The notes under the pieces were generated by a model. The model searched no databases. It was not told where the DNA came from and was given only the letters and a program-made list of their open reading frames with translations. The position numbers and the translations under genes were made by a program. Source: Polytrichum commune (Eukaryota; Streptophyta; Polytrichopsida; Polytrichales; Polytrichaceae). From it: a stretch of 64,000 bases of DNA. Of the stretch, positions 48,481 to 61,721 are shown in pieces (positions within the stretch are counted from its first letter, which is position 1; each line of letters starts with the position of its first letter). The stretch spans positions 39,507,554-39,571,553 of the forward strand of contig OX485803.1 of NCBI GenBank assembly GCA_950295325.1, read 5' to 3'.

Positions 48481-49470
48481 TCTTAGGGGGGTGGACTCTT
48501 CATTCCACGTACAAACTAATGTGAGGGCAAGAAGGGGTATTTGAGGCATTAGTGTACATAGTATACATAAGAGAGGGGTATTGTGTTTTCTCTAGTGTGT
48601 ATTAAAAATGCTATTAAATTCTAGGAGTAAAGGTAGATGCACAAAAGGGGCCCCTAAGGGTTAGAGGAAAATTTGATGATAGACGTGTTAGTTTTCATCC
48701 ACTTTGCATTTTCATTCAATGTTTTCATATGGTCATAGTCTTTTACTTTACAACTCCCATGTGTCTTCTTGTTACATTTGCATTTGGGTTCTAGTTTTTT
48801 ACAAACTAGAGGCTCTTAGAGCTCTCATGGGCTTCCTTTAGTTTTCTCTCTCTATAGATTGTGGCTAATTTATTGTGCTCTTGTCTTTGTTTGTTTGATA
48901 TAATCGTTGACTTGCATGCTGGATGAAAAACATTCAATGACTTTCTCGTTGGAAAGTGAAAGTGAATTTTATATGTAATAATTGATTATTAAATTCATGA
49001 TGAATAGTTTGTATATGTAGTGGAGGCAGTTACCACATTAAATTGCGAAGCTTAGTATATTTCCTGGGGGGTGGACTCTTCATTGAAAACTTAAATGACG
49101 TGCTTGGGTCACCATAAAAATTAAAGTCCTTGTATACGAGAAGTTCATAGAGAAAAGCAAATGTATATGTACTAATGGTAGGTTAGAAACATGTTGATGT
49201 TGTTGTTTTGAGCTTTCCAATTTAATGGGATAAATGCCTCAACTACATATACAAAACATAAATCATGTATTGATTACTCCTTTATTACATGTAAAACGCA
49301 TTTTGACTCTCGAATGAGAATGTCATTAAACATTTATTCCATTCATAGCATGTGACTTGATGATTTGTATCAAACAAACAAAGATAAGAGCACAATAACT
49401 TAGCCACAATATGAAGAGCAAAACTCAAGGAAGCTCATGAGCACTCCGAGAACTATAACAACAACGGATG
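48481..49470. repeat. LTR-like remnants in direct and inverted arrangement
   Basis: GGGGGGTGGACTCTTCATT occurs at about 48486 and again at about 49065 in direct orientation. A block of about 110 bp (CTCATGGGCTTCCTT...ATTGTGGCTAATTTATTGTG...TTTGTTTGTTTGAT, about 48815-48900) recurs inverted at about 49365-49455. The purine run before TGG fits a polypurine tract and LTR start. No protein-coding remnant is visible. Confidence 0.5.
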
Positions 49471-51299
49471 AATGTAAATTGGATGAATTTAACACATTTA
49501 TTGTCCATTTAAAAAAAAAAAAACCTCAAGCCTTACATTCACACCCTAATGGAAACACCTTCTAACCACAAAGTATGAGTGGAACGCTCAAATGGAGCAT
49601 TAATTAGCCTTTTTCGTTAGCAAGTTCCTTTGGATAATTTAACACTTTGGCGCTCATTAATGACAAAGAACTTGGGATCACAAATTGCTAAGATCAATCT
49701 TGAAACTATAATTGAAGATAAAACTGTGTGCGAGGATGGAAACTTCATTTATTACATTTCAATTCTCTAACTACCAAAATTGTGATGTGATATGGGCCAC
49801 ACTATTCAACGTAGATGCATAATGATTGTCTCGCAGTCATTGTGTGACAACTAATGAAGGTGGCATATGACACTTGGTCCTATATCACAAGTCACGAGGA
49901 CCACTCTAATTAACATGTTACACGGTTTGATGTCACACTAAATAAGATGTTTAGTGTAGTGGTGTGTGCAAAGTGAAAAAAAATCCATGCTAGGTTCACT
50001 TACTTTAAGTACAATCATCAAAGCTGCATGTAGCGGAAATCCAAGTGTACCCCTACCATACACTCTCTCACACCATGTTGAAATGTAGTAAGTGAACTTG
50101 AGTTCAATATACCGAGTAGGTATGCCAGTTCAAAATTTCTCATGGGGCACTTATCTGTCGGAGCTCATCAATTTTAAGTCATCGCTTGACTACAAAATTT
50201 TGAATGTATATAAAATAAAAAAAGTCTAAATAAACACATGCTCCAAATAATTAGGTAACACTATCCAATGATAATGTAGATTTTTTGGTTTGAAAAGCAA
50301 CATTTGGAATGCACATGGGTTTAGCTCAAATTAAATATACAATATGATAAAACATGGGTTGGATATCTTGTTTGGTAACTTCTGTAGACGAGCCTTGAAT
50401 GTGTGTGTGTGTGTGTGTGTGTGTGCACACACCTGCATATGTGTTTGCCCTTGCCCTTGCCCCAACCGCTCAACCCACATTTCGTAAGGCACTTATACAT
50501 ACGATTGTACAAGATGATAAGCAAATGGCCTTAGTCATTTCTTCATATTTCGGGGGATTTGGTATTCATTATCAAATGATTATTATAAGATATGATCCTC
50601 CCTTGGATCTTGGTTCACAACACTATTTGCATGGGGAGGGGATCGTGCAGTAGAAACCTACCCCGTCCAAGTCTATTGTTAATTCTTTTAAGTTGGCACC
50701 CACTAAACTAAATAAGAATGTTTCAAATCAAAAGTAGGAGCTCGTTTGGATGAAATAGAAACCACCAAACACATACAACATTTCTACGAGTTTTCACCCT
50801 CCCCCAATATGTATAAAAAAATCTTACCCCAAGTAAATATATTTGAAACATTATTATTGTTATTTTTGATTATTGAACACGTAGTCCAATCTCGTGGAGA
50901 CACATGTCTTAGATCCACATCTTACCACACACCGATCAAATAGATCTCCAATTTAGAGTAGTAAAGGAATGAGGCACCCCAACAAGTACAAATATTTCCC
51001 CAATTTGGGCATATGTGTAGAACAAGGATCCGCCTCAGCATAGAGATGCTACTAATCTACTTCGGAGTTGCGTGTGTCCATGAGCCAGATGGATGGATGG
51101 ATGGATGGATGGATGTTACCTGCTGGCCCGGTTACGATACATCCACTTTGTTCGCACCCTACAACCGAACTTGCTGAGGCTACGGTCTCAGATGGATGAA
51201 AACGTCCCTCCTCCATGACAAGGGGCGGATGAGAGACTGCGTGCTGGCCCGTTTGTCATCCATCCTTGCTCTAACTAAATCCGTAACCCTCACCAGTCA
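49471..51299. other. Intergenic with simple repeats
   Basis: It holds a (GT)n tract at 50401-50425, a (GGAT)n tract at 51088-51115 and a lone CACTAAATAAGATGTTTAGTG at 49937-49957 that matches the MITE family termini. No gene is recognised. Confidence 0.45.
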
Positions 51300-53475
51300 G
51301 AGGGGCACGTGGCGAATGATTACGGGGAATATACAGGTGTAGATACAGGACGGTATGTGGAAAGGTACCTGCCTAGTTCTACCTACCCACTTAACGACCT
51401 ACCTACGTACCCACCTGTCTGGTCTGGCAACCCTGGCTTTCCTCCTCGCTCGTCGGGGGACTTTGTTCCAACCTCGTCTTTTTTCCTATTCCGTCGCTCC
51501 GCCATTGCTCCTCTACCAAATTCCTCACGTCATTCCCTCCGCGATTGGCAACATCTCAACCGTATTCTGCATTTCACGCGCTTCAACTGCACATTTCGAT
51601 CGCACGAAACGGTCCTGTGGTCGCTTAGATCTTGTACTCTGCGCCTTTCTTCAAGAGGTGGTGGTCGTCGTCCTCTTTTTCCTCGTATTGTCGGAGCTCT
51701 CTTCACGGCCTCGGATAATCATAGGCTGGGATTTCACAATGTCGCCGTTTTCCTTCTGACAGCGTGCTCCAAATGTCGCCCTTGCGTGACCTTCTTTTTC
51801 TATGATTTGCGTTATACACTCTTGCGACCTCGTCCTGTGCAAATTTTTCAAGGTGGACATTGCCGCTTGAGGTTACGTGGGTGAAATTTCACCTGAGACG
51901 ATCTATCACTTCCTCAGAGTGCAGTAGTCACCGATTTCGGGGACAACTTTGGCGTCCTTAGTGAGCGGATTTCTGGACGAACGGCCTGCCAGGTGAGTCG
52001 TTGTGACGATTGAATAATCTGCGTGCATTAGGTTGTCTTCAATTCGCGGGGATAATGAAAATATCGAAGTAGGTTGCTTCGAGAACTCGAATGGTTGCTC
52101 GATGTCAAATTAGTGCGAGACAGTTCTCGTTAGGGTTTACCTGGTGATCATGGTCTTCTCGGAACACTTTGATATGACTTGGATGTGAGAACTTGGATGA
52201 ATGCTATCCTTAGGTATTGAACTGAAGAATGTAAGTCATCTGGAGAGTGTGACCACATTTTACGTTTCTTGTCATCACGTCCTAGCAAACAGTTTGGTTT
52301 TTTCTACACAAGGTAACATTCACATGCGAATTGCAAGGTGACAAATGTCTTGAAAGACAGTGTTCTTTGCAAGAGGTGACCTTAATAATGTTTTGAGATG
52401 TGGTTTCGCAATGCTACACATATAACGATATACGTAGCATTGTCTACTTTGCTGTCATTAATGGTAGAAAATGACAGGTTTGGAAGTCAGCCAAGTTTTG
52501 TTCAATTTGGCAGGCTACTACGGGGATTTTATGGTGAAGAGTGTTGGTTTGCCGAGGGTTGCTGTAGTAGTCAGCAGTAGCCAACAACTGGGTTGAGCAA
52601 CTTTGAATGTGTTTTACTCATCTTTCAACCAAGTGCAAATTTGGTAGCAGAGTTGCCAGCACTGGTCAACAGATGGATTGAGCAACTTTGAATGTGTGCT
52701 ACTGATCTCACAATCAGGTGCAAGTTTTATAAGGATCGGACTCTCACATTTTCTCGTTTAATGGTATTTTTGAGTGGAATTGAGGCTATGCTATTAACTG
52801 CGAGTAGAAGTTGATTACAATACTCGTCACAAGATCAGTAACATCCAGAATTTTGGAATTAAAAAATCAATTTGAGTTGATTTACAAGCGAATCTATTTT
52901 TCTTTAGGGTTGTCGTAGGGACAATGGACCACTGAGCATGGAACCTCCGCCTTCTCTTGGTCCTGCTGATAACGGAAAACCCTAAACCCTCAACTAGGGG
53001 ACCTCCTGGCAGAAGCTTGATACGAACAAGAAGCACGGCTTGTGAATTTGCATCTAGAAACCTGTTTCGGTTGTGAGTCTAGCTCATGGCAAAGTCGTTA
53101 ATTCAAACGCTTTTGGTGGTTGTACAATGTTAGTTAGGTTCGGTGTCCTCTGTTCTGATTCCATTTCATTTCTTTGGCGGTTTAGGGTGATTTATTGAAA
53201 AGTGTGGGTGTGTGAGGGTGGGTTGGTCTGCATGATTGTCTTGATTGTCAATGATGACCATGACACCCTAAGCAATTTTGTAATGTGTATATGACACGTT
53301 CAACCTGAATTTTAAACATATCTCCTAATAACCTTTCTAGGGGGCTGGAACAGAGTGGCTATTTTACCAAATTTTGTAGATGGACCCTGTAAGTAGCAGG
53401 CTAGTGAAAGCATAGGTTTTGGTGTATCATGGATTTTTTATGGTTCTCATGTGGCTGTGTGGCATGTGTTTAGAA
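51300..53475. other. Upstream and probable 5' leader region of the SH3P2-like gene
   Basis: A good donor (GCCAG|GTGAGT) at 51991/51992 and an acceptor TGTGTTTAG just before the start codon (53473) suggest a long 5' UTR intron. A telo-box (AAACCCTAAACCCT, about 52977-52990) lies inside it. Open frames at 51309-51884 have odd composition and no motif, and are probably not translated. Confidence 0.45.
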
Positions 53476-56400
53476 ATGGATGCAATTAGGAAACGAGCCA
53501 GTGCATTCAGAGAGCAAGTGGCCAAACAGCAGCAGGTGATTTGGCAACATGTTAGCCTATTTTGTTCTCTTCTGCTTATATACTTGTTCATAAGTGACAT
53601 GTTTGCTTTGTAGTGACCATGTCAGTCCTTTGGTTCCACACATGTCAACTCCATCTTAGCTTGTCCTATTTTGGAGTAACTCTTTCTGGACTTTTTTGGC
53701 TGTTGTAAGGGAATTGATCATTGTTGGTTCCAGGTGGGTTTGTGTGCTTCCTGATTCTACAGCAATGGACCTGATTTGTGCTTTGCTTGTTGTGTGTCCA
53801 ACTCTATTGAGTCGTATAGTTCAGGAGTGGTTCCACAGCATTGAGGTACACAGTTGGAAACTTTTCCATACAGTCAATGCAGGTTTATTTGCAGTGAGAA
53901 ATGATTGGTGTAAGTTTTGACCTGAAGAACTAAGCAGCTTCGTGGGTATACAGGCTGTGTTGAAGCAGTTTTCTGGCCATGGTTCTCAAGATCATATAAT
54001 TCTTGATGAGGCAGAGCTTCAACGGCATCAGCAGCTTGAGAGGCTTTACATCTCCACAAAGGCTGCTAAGGTTGTTCTGCTACCCTGTCTACAGTATTCT
54101 GAGCTACTGTACATCGTGGTTGCCCTTTTCTCCATAGATGCTGATCCATGAGAAATTGGGTCCTTAAGTGTTAGGATGACAACTTGCCTTACTTGTACTG
54201 CAGTGAACAATGCACAATACGATGTGGGTTGAATTTGTTTCTCATTTTATTAGATGTTGCATGATTTGAATTTCTTCATGTTTGCTTTGTATAGTGAGGT
54301 ATAGGATGCACCATCTGATTGTGTCACTCTCCATTCCAGCACTTTCAACGTGAGATCGTCAGAGGTGTTGAAGGCCTTATATCTACTGGAGTCAAACAAT
54401 ATGAAGTTGGTGCGTACCGAAGTTTCGTTGTGTTTGATGTTGCTATATCTGATGCACTCCTTTGTTGATTTTGCTTCTTATTAAGATACCTTGAGCAATT
54501 AGATTCTTGGCTAGAATGATCTAGACATTGGGATTTGTTTATGTAGCAATCAAGCTTGGAGAAGATTGTCGCAAGTATGCTACAGAGAGCCCAAGTGTTG
54601 CAGGGGCTCTGGCTAGAGCCTCTATGCATCTTGGAACAGCACGAATCGCGATGGAGAAGGAGCGTGACAATATGCACAGGGCTATTGGCACGCAGGTATC
54701 GAGATTTCTGTGGATTTAAACACCTAATTGACCTGTGAGGTCACCTGAAATGTTCTAGAGCCTCATGCAATAATTTCTGGTTTGAAATTGATGTTGTATT
54801 GTGTGTAACTTTGATTCCAATGTTTTTGATTTCAGAAAATGAACTAGTGATACTGGTTGATGGTCCTCTTAGATAACAAGAGTGTAATTGATGTTTTGAA
54901 GAGATTTGTTTGGTGTAACAGAATACAACCTGCTAAAGGTCTCATTATAAGTACCGCATAGTATGTATACTTTGTACCAATCAGAAATTTGTTCACAAAG
55001 TTTCCGCAAACGTTTTTGGGATTGTTCATCTTCCTGCAAAATGGCCAAAAGGTGGGGGACATTTTAATTTTGTTACTTCCAGTGGGTGTTTGTTTTCTCT
55101 AATTACCATTATAAGATTTTGTTTAGTTGGTGAATTCTTATGATAATTTAAGTTTTTTATCTTTTTTTTTTGCAACGTGGACATGTCCCTATGAATATGA
55201 AATCTGAGGGCTAATCCGAGGGTCAATTGTTGGTGATTGAACTTTTTCTCTTGGTAGCTCCCCTTAGTAATTTTACTTGGTGTGTCTTTTTATGCAAATT
55301 GTCATATTCCACCTATTGTTTTGCAGTTACCTTGGATTGTGAAAATTTCATGCACAATGTGGTTTCTATAGGTTTCAGAACCATTAAGAGCAATGGTCAT
55401 GGGTGCTCCTCTAGAAGATGCACGTCACCTTACACAGCGCTATGAGCGCCTACGCCAAGAGGCTGAAGCTCAGGTTTGTAAAAAGGACTATCCTATGTAC
55501 AAGTCACGTTATAGAATCTTTATCAAAACAATATTCTTTTCATATTAGGCAAGTTGATAATAAAGACATCTTTTCGTCATGTATGAATTACTCTGGGGTC
55601 TTGGCAATACACTCCAGAAGCAAATGACTCAATGCCTGTTGTGATGATATAGTGTTACCATGACACACTTTCCCCTAATTGAATGTAAAATAAATGTGCA
55701 CATTTGTCCCTGCACATTTATTTGGAGTTACTTTTGCTCAAGTATACTGGATTCAGGGCAAAGTTTGTATGGGCTTGATTGTTTGTGGGCAGGCTGTGGA
55801 TGTTGGAAGAAGGCAGCTGCGGAGCAAGGATGGAGGTGGGAATGCAGATTATGACCAGAAACTCCAGATGGCAGAACAAAAGATGGGAGAAGTAGTTTCA
55901 GCCATGGCTGTCCTTGGGAAGGAGGCTGCTGCTGCTATGACTGCTGTGGAAGCACAGCAACAGAGATTAACTCTTCAGCGATTAATTGCCATGGTCTGTT
56001 CTACACATCTGCTTGTTGAAAGTAAGAAGACGAATGCAGACAATACAGTTATCTGCAAAGTCCCTCAAAAGATGGACCAAAATAGGTCTTTGAGGGACTC
56101 TTTTTGTAAAGAGCTTGTTAGAGCATCTTGTGTTTGATCAATTTGAAAGTTGGGTGAAACTCTTGGACCTCTTCAACTACAAAAACTTTGAGAACTTTTA
56201 GGATCTAAAATAGGGTCTAACCTATGGCCCCCCCCACCCTTAATCCTGGCTCTGCCTATGCAAGGCTTAGATTGACTGATTGACCTTAGTATGACAACAT
56301 AAAAGTTGTGATTATATAATCTGGCCCCACTTGTTTAGCATGTCAAGCTAAGCCTTTGGTGGCTTTTTATGCATAAGCCCTCAAACTCACCTGGAGTTTG

Positions 56401-58939
56401 ATCTGGAGACTTTACAGATAACTTTAATTTTTGATAATTGTTGTGGAGAAGAGGATCAGAAGTGTTTGGATTTAATAGGCATCATGATGAAGGCTCTCTA
56501 GAATATTCTATGGTTTTTGTCTTTTATGGTGTGGCGTTCACTTGTACGGTGATATAGGTTTTATCTTCTATTACTTCTGGCAGTACAAGATATCATATTT
56601 TTGATATTTTTGAATGGGCACAAGACTTGCAACTGGTTCTCGGATTGTTCTTGTGTGAAGGATTTCTTAGGTGGTCCTTCTCATATGAGTTGGTGTTGGA
56701 TGGTTTTTTTAGGTCGAAGCAGAGCGTACATACCACCAGAAAGTGGCAGAAATCTTAGATCAGCTCCAGAATCAGGTGGGTATGGAAGCATTGAATTCTC
56801 AATGGTACAATTGTTCACTTTGTTTCCAATGTTATTACATGTCAACCTATTATATGAAGAAGATAAGTGACCATATTTCCAGTTTTTTAACTGTTCAAGG
56901 AAGCCTACCATAAGAACTGGATTTAACGTAATATATGAAGTTTTTCACCATTGGTGTTTTATACTTAATTGAGATTTCAGGGCATAATGTCTCATATTTT
57001 GGTCCAGGATTTCCTAGAGTTATTGCATCAGAAATGTGGAAAAATGGATGATCATAAATTCCACAGAATTGATTATTCAGTACAATAGAGTTCTCTGCTT
57101 AACTGAACATGACATTTGGTTGGGAGTTGGTTGGTTTGCATACAACACCTTCCATGTTTGTTAAGTTTTCAGTGCATGCTTGGAGGTAGTGTGGAGGTTT
57201 GAGCAAAGAACATCCTACATTTGGCATGCCAAGAGGTGCTAAAATGAGTCTGGACCTCAATGAACTGAAATAGGTTGCTCTTCATTCAAATTCAACCACT
57301 ACCTCCAAGCATGCACCACAAGTGGAACGAAACTATGAACATTTTATTCAAAACAACAAATGGAAAATTTTACGGGACCAACTTCCAATGAAAAGGCCCA
57401 CTGAGTTCAAAGGATAACTCTAATGTGTTGGATCAAATGTGGGTTTCTATTTCCAGCTTTGATTAGATAAGGTGCCTTATTAATGTCTTCAAGTCTGAAA
57501 GGAGTATGAGGTTGGGAATGCAGATGGTGACTGAGCGCCAGCGTGGTGAATCAAATAATCCTGCCATTGGCGCTGCGAGTGACATGTACATGCCGCCATC
57601 TTATGATGATGTCAAGTCCAATGGTGGATCCCAGCAGATCTCTGGTACTCCTGGCTCAAAATCTCAGAAGGCGTTATACTTTCTAGCTGAGGTACAGTTC
57701 AATTACCTTCTACTTGCAGATTTGATCTGTCTGCTGTATAAACGATTCAGACCATCTAGGGTAAGCTATGATGGGGTCCCCTCAGTTCTTTGAGGAATTA
57801 CATCAGGTTACATTTTGAGTTGGAAAAACATAATATACTCATAAAAATGCACATTGTCCTTTACATTTCAACCGCAAGGTATTGCTGCCTTCAATATTAA
57901 ATGCAGGGAGCATACTCTTGAAATACTGTGAGAGTGTCTATTTAACTCAGCTGCAATATGTACATATGATGTGCTGCAATGAGTATTTATAATAATATAA
58001 ATTCTGTAATATTTGTAATTTTTATTCTTTACATGCATTGCCACTTGTGTGATCTGTTTTCTTTGTCTTCAATTGTATCAGGTTATTTTCTTGTGAAAGT
58101 GAAGCTTTTCTGACTGAGTATAATCAGATTTTATAAGCCTAAATTTGACCAAAATCTGGTTATTGATGTACAATTGCCTCAATGCAGATTTTGGTAATTC
58201 TTGTCGTATGTTTACTTGATTAAAATTACAGCTCTGAGCCAGGTTTCTGCTGGATGAAGACACTATTGCTACTATAGAGTTTCTGAAGAAGTTTACCTTG
58301 CACTTGCAGGTGATGCATTCATTTGAAGCAGAAGATCAAGGAGAACTAAGTTTATCAATTGGAGATTATGTGGTTGTGCGCCAGGTATGATTTATATAAA
58401 CTCCTTTATGTGAAGTGCACTGGACAGGTCTGAGAGGCCCATTCTGGACCTCAAGGTGCCATATGGAAGGGTTTAAGATTACTTTGTGATATTTTCAGTA
58501 AAAGTGTCTAAAGAGTTCCTATCTAAATTTAGTCCATTTATCTAGTCCATTTCTCCAATTAATGGAGTATACATATATGTAAAATGAATTATAGGGAGAT
58601 TTGAGCTCGTTTAACTGACCTAGACACAAATACATGTCATGCGTATCTAATCTCTGTTGTCACATATGACTTTATCGTTTTCTTGGATAAGTTGTGCTAA
58701 ATGTTTGTAGGGGGGTGGTACAAATTGTCACATATCCTATATAAATGCATTCCTGGTCCTTCAAGGGTTAAGAGTTCATATGAAAGCCTTAAGTGTGTCC
58801 AATTCATTTGCAGGTCTCCCCAACAGGTTGGTCAGAAGGAGAATGCAAAGGAAAAGCAGGATGGTTTCCATCCTCCTATGTGGAGCAGAGACAGCGCATT
58901 CCTGCAAGCAAGGTGGCCGATGCTGGCCCTGTTGCTTGA
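53476..58939 (+). CDS. BAR-SH3 domain protein, SH3P2-like
   Basis: Arabidopsis SH3P proteins bind phosphoinositide-rich membranes and act in clathrin traffic, autophagosome formation and cell-plate growth. The exons are 53476-53535, 53954-54070, 54340-54409, 54547-54695, 55372-55473, 55793-55993, 56713-56775, 57524-57691, 58310-58384 and 58814-58939 (1131 nt, 376 residues). Residues 1-255 form the BAR-like coiled region, starting MDAIRKRASAFREQVAKQQQ and including DEAELQRHQQLERLYIST, MVMGAPLEDARHL.QRYERL and KEAAAAM. A linker with PPSYDD follows. The SH3 domain (about 304-365) has ALYFLAEVMHSFEAEDQGEL, LSIGDYVVVRQ, GWSEGECKGKAGWFPSSYVE. The order matches the family throughout. An in-frame stop just before the ATG fixes the start. 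Confidence 0.92.
57172..57316. repeat. Inverted repeat in SH3P2-like intron 7
   Basis: GTGCATGCTTGGAGGTAGTG (57172-57191) and its perfect inverse (57297-57316) flank about 105 bp. Pairing continues imperfectly inward to about 45 bp per arm. It could be a small fold-back transposon or a hairpin RNA source. Confidence 0.65.
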
Positions 58940-61720
58940 TATGGTTATGATATTCACTGAATATTTCACTAGTTATACATTTGTTGTCAGATGCTGAGTT
59001 GAGTGCACTACTGTGAGTTCATACTCAAGAATTTTCTTAGTGTTACAATTTTTTCTTCTCTAGACAGGTAGTAGAGTCCAAACCAAGGTTATGACTCCAT
59101 AGCAATTTCAAGAAAATGAAATGGTGGTCGAGGGTCTCCCACAAAACTGGAGTGGAAACTAGGTGGCGGTAGGGTGGACATGTCTGTCACCAAACGTTAG
59201 TAGCTATTACTGGACCGGTCTACAATGTCTAACACTGTACATAATAGACCATGCTGTAATAGATGCACTGGGCAGGGTCACATGCTTACACCCTGGCAAT
59301 ATTTCTCGTCATTTAGATGGAAGATGGACATAGTCATTATTCTTGTATAAAAGTGAGGTACTTTTTTTTGAAGGCCTTGTATCTTGTGACCTCACTGGGA
59401 TTCGGTGCAAGGATGTGAGATGAGGTTATTCAAGAACTGTATTTATGTCCTTAATAGTTATGTGCAGCATTTCTTTTTTGTCCTTTTTAACTCGTAAATG
59501 CCCAGGATTTGCTTACCTGCAATCATATCTTCTACCCATCATTACATTAAATCAGATTTAAGGACCAAGTGTCACTTTTCTATTAGTCAGTGTACTAAAA
59601 TCCATGTGTCACCTCAAAATTAGCACACTGGCACTGAAGTGTTGAACATGCTCCTCTCCTGGTGGTATTGAACTTTTAATTGGATCTTGAGATGCATTTT
59701 TATCTGCAGATTTTGCAAAAAGCTTGATCAGAACTTATCGGATTCAGGGGAAGAATGAACAAATCTTGTAGGGCAAGGACAAGATCTACTCTTTGATGAC
59801 AACTTACAACAAGCACTACCACCTTCATTATGTAAGCACTTGCAACCCAAAGACAATGAACAACCAAGACTGCCATAACCCACTAATTTATTTAGCCCCT
59901 TTCACCTCCAAGCTCCCACAACCTAATATACTTAAGGTAGGGGGGTCCTAAACGGACACTTTTAGCTCTGCACTCACTTCACATAGGATATGAAACATGC
60001 AATTAGTGTGATGAAGTTGTGATGATATGCAATCTTAGCAGTTCCAAATTGTGCTCATTGCCATTTTCCTCATTATTTATTTGGAGCTCATATGCATATA
60101 ATTTTCATTATCAAAGAAAGATTCCCTTTCTCAAATGATCGTATAAGTCCTTTCAATTATGTTGATATAGAGTCTAGAGAGATTAACAAATTTTAAACAT
60201 GTGGTCCAATCTCTTGCAAACAAGTGCCTTTTTAGTGTCTTCTTAGATCCACATTTCACATTTCATATTTCACATACCACATACCACTCAAATATAGGTG
60301 TATGTTTAAGATGGGTAATAGAATCAAATCCACTTACCTTAGAACATATATCTACTCATCATGTCTCAACCTTTTGGATCTGGATATGGATAAGTCATCA
60401 CAACAAAGATCTTGAGATGGCAAAGTCAAAAGTAGAAGGTTTGTACCTCAAGAAATCATCAAAGAATGAAATGAAGAGTACACTACAGTATATAGTGGAC
60501 ATGAAGCATGTGTTACATGGTCCCTTAACCAATTAATAAAAAATTAAAAACCAAGTGGAGGCATAGCATGACGTATGTGCACATACAACAAGTCCACCAT
60601 GTAGCACACCATGACATAATATAAGTGGAGACTCCAACATTCATGGAATTGTGTCATGTCACGTGTGGCCCCACGTATTCTCAATCATAAAATGTCAAGC
60701 AAGATCATGACAACAAATTAATCCATGCACAAGATGGGGCATGGCCAAGGTGGCTAGCACAAATGGATATGCCTATGTGACCACAATGGATCATGAATTT
60801 TTTTTGACTTAGAAATTCCATTTAAAATTGATCAACTATGCAAAAATAATCTATATTGGGTGACTTTCAAATCCACTCGCTCACCAATATATGAAAACAC
60901 AAAAGACTAGCAAAAGTCTAGAAAATTCCAAACCACAAAAGAGCAAAGTGCGAAATAAACAACCTCTCAAAGCAAATAACATAAGATGACTTGCACACAA
61001 CCATCTCTCCATTGCAGCTACTTGTAAAGCCGAGCGAACAATTCACAAATAGGCCGCTACATGTTGCACGGTTATAATAAGCATTATTTGTCTGTATGTC
61101 TGCATAAGTAGGGTTAACCTACTACCTCCTCCCTCCGCCGTTGCATGACAACAACAACTTCCAAACCTAAAAGGCAATTGCTATTACCATCGTGCCCATG
61201 TGAACACCTACCCCCCCCAATGTGCTTGAACATGGATCACATATTTGAGCTCCTTTTCTCTTTTAAAAGTCAAGGGTCAAGAAATCTAGTGGCCACATTG
61301 AAGTCTAGGTCCCCCAACACACACCTTAATAACTTTAATTGACTCAAGCTGTGGCCGCCAGACCCGGAGTAAATAGCAACACTCGCACAAGAAGCAGACT
61401 ACGAAGCACAGCTCAGGCTTGAGCCTTGCGCCCCACGTCACGCCCGGGAACTCTACGTTCCCAAGGCACAAACTCCCGTTGATTTGCGTTCCCTTCACCT
61501 GATCGAACGCGTCCCCGAAGGAGCGCGTGGACTCAGGGCAGCCGTCGCCGGCCGCCAAGCTACGACGCCCCGAACGTCGGTGCGTTCTGGGTACGAGAAT
61601 TCAAGGAAGTATATGTCACGGATCCTCCGAGCCCTGACGTATCCTAGCGACTGTGTTTGTGACCAGTTTCTTTCAGTTAGTGAACTTGACAAGGTGTCTG
61701 TCCGGTTCTTACATTGTTGT
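58940..61720. other. Intergenic, no recognised gene
   Basis: This includes the SH3P2-like 3' flank. A short element around 60190-60300 (GTGGTCCAATCTCTTGCAAA, TTAGATCCACAT) resembles segments near 45400 and 50880. The GC-richer stretch 61380-61660 has no recognisable product on either strand. Confidence 0.4.
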
Positions 61721-61721
61721 A

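Noticed and set aside
51309-51884. Overlapping open frames of 191 and 134 codons upstream of the SH3P2-like gene
   Set aside because: They overlap each other in different frames, have odd composition and no motif. A strong splice donor just downstream suggests this is promoter or leader sequence.
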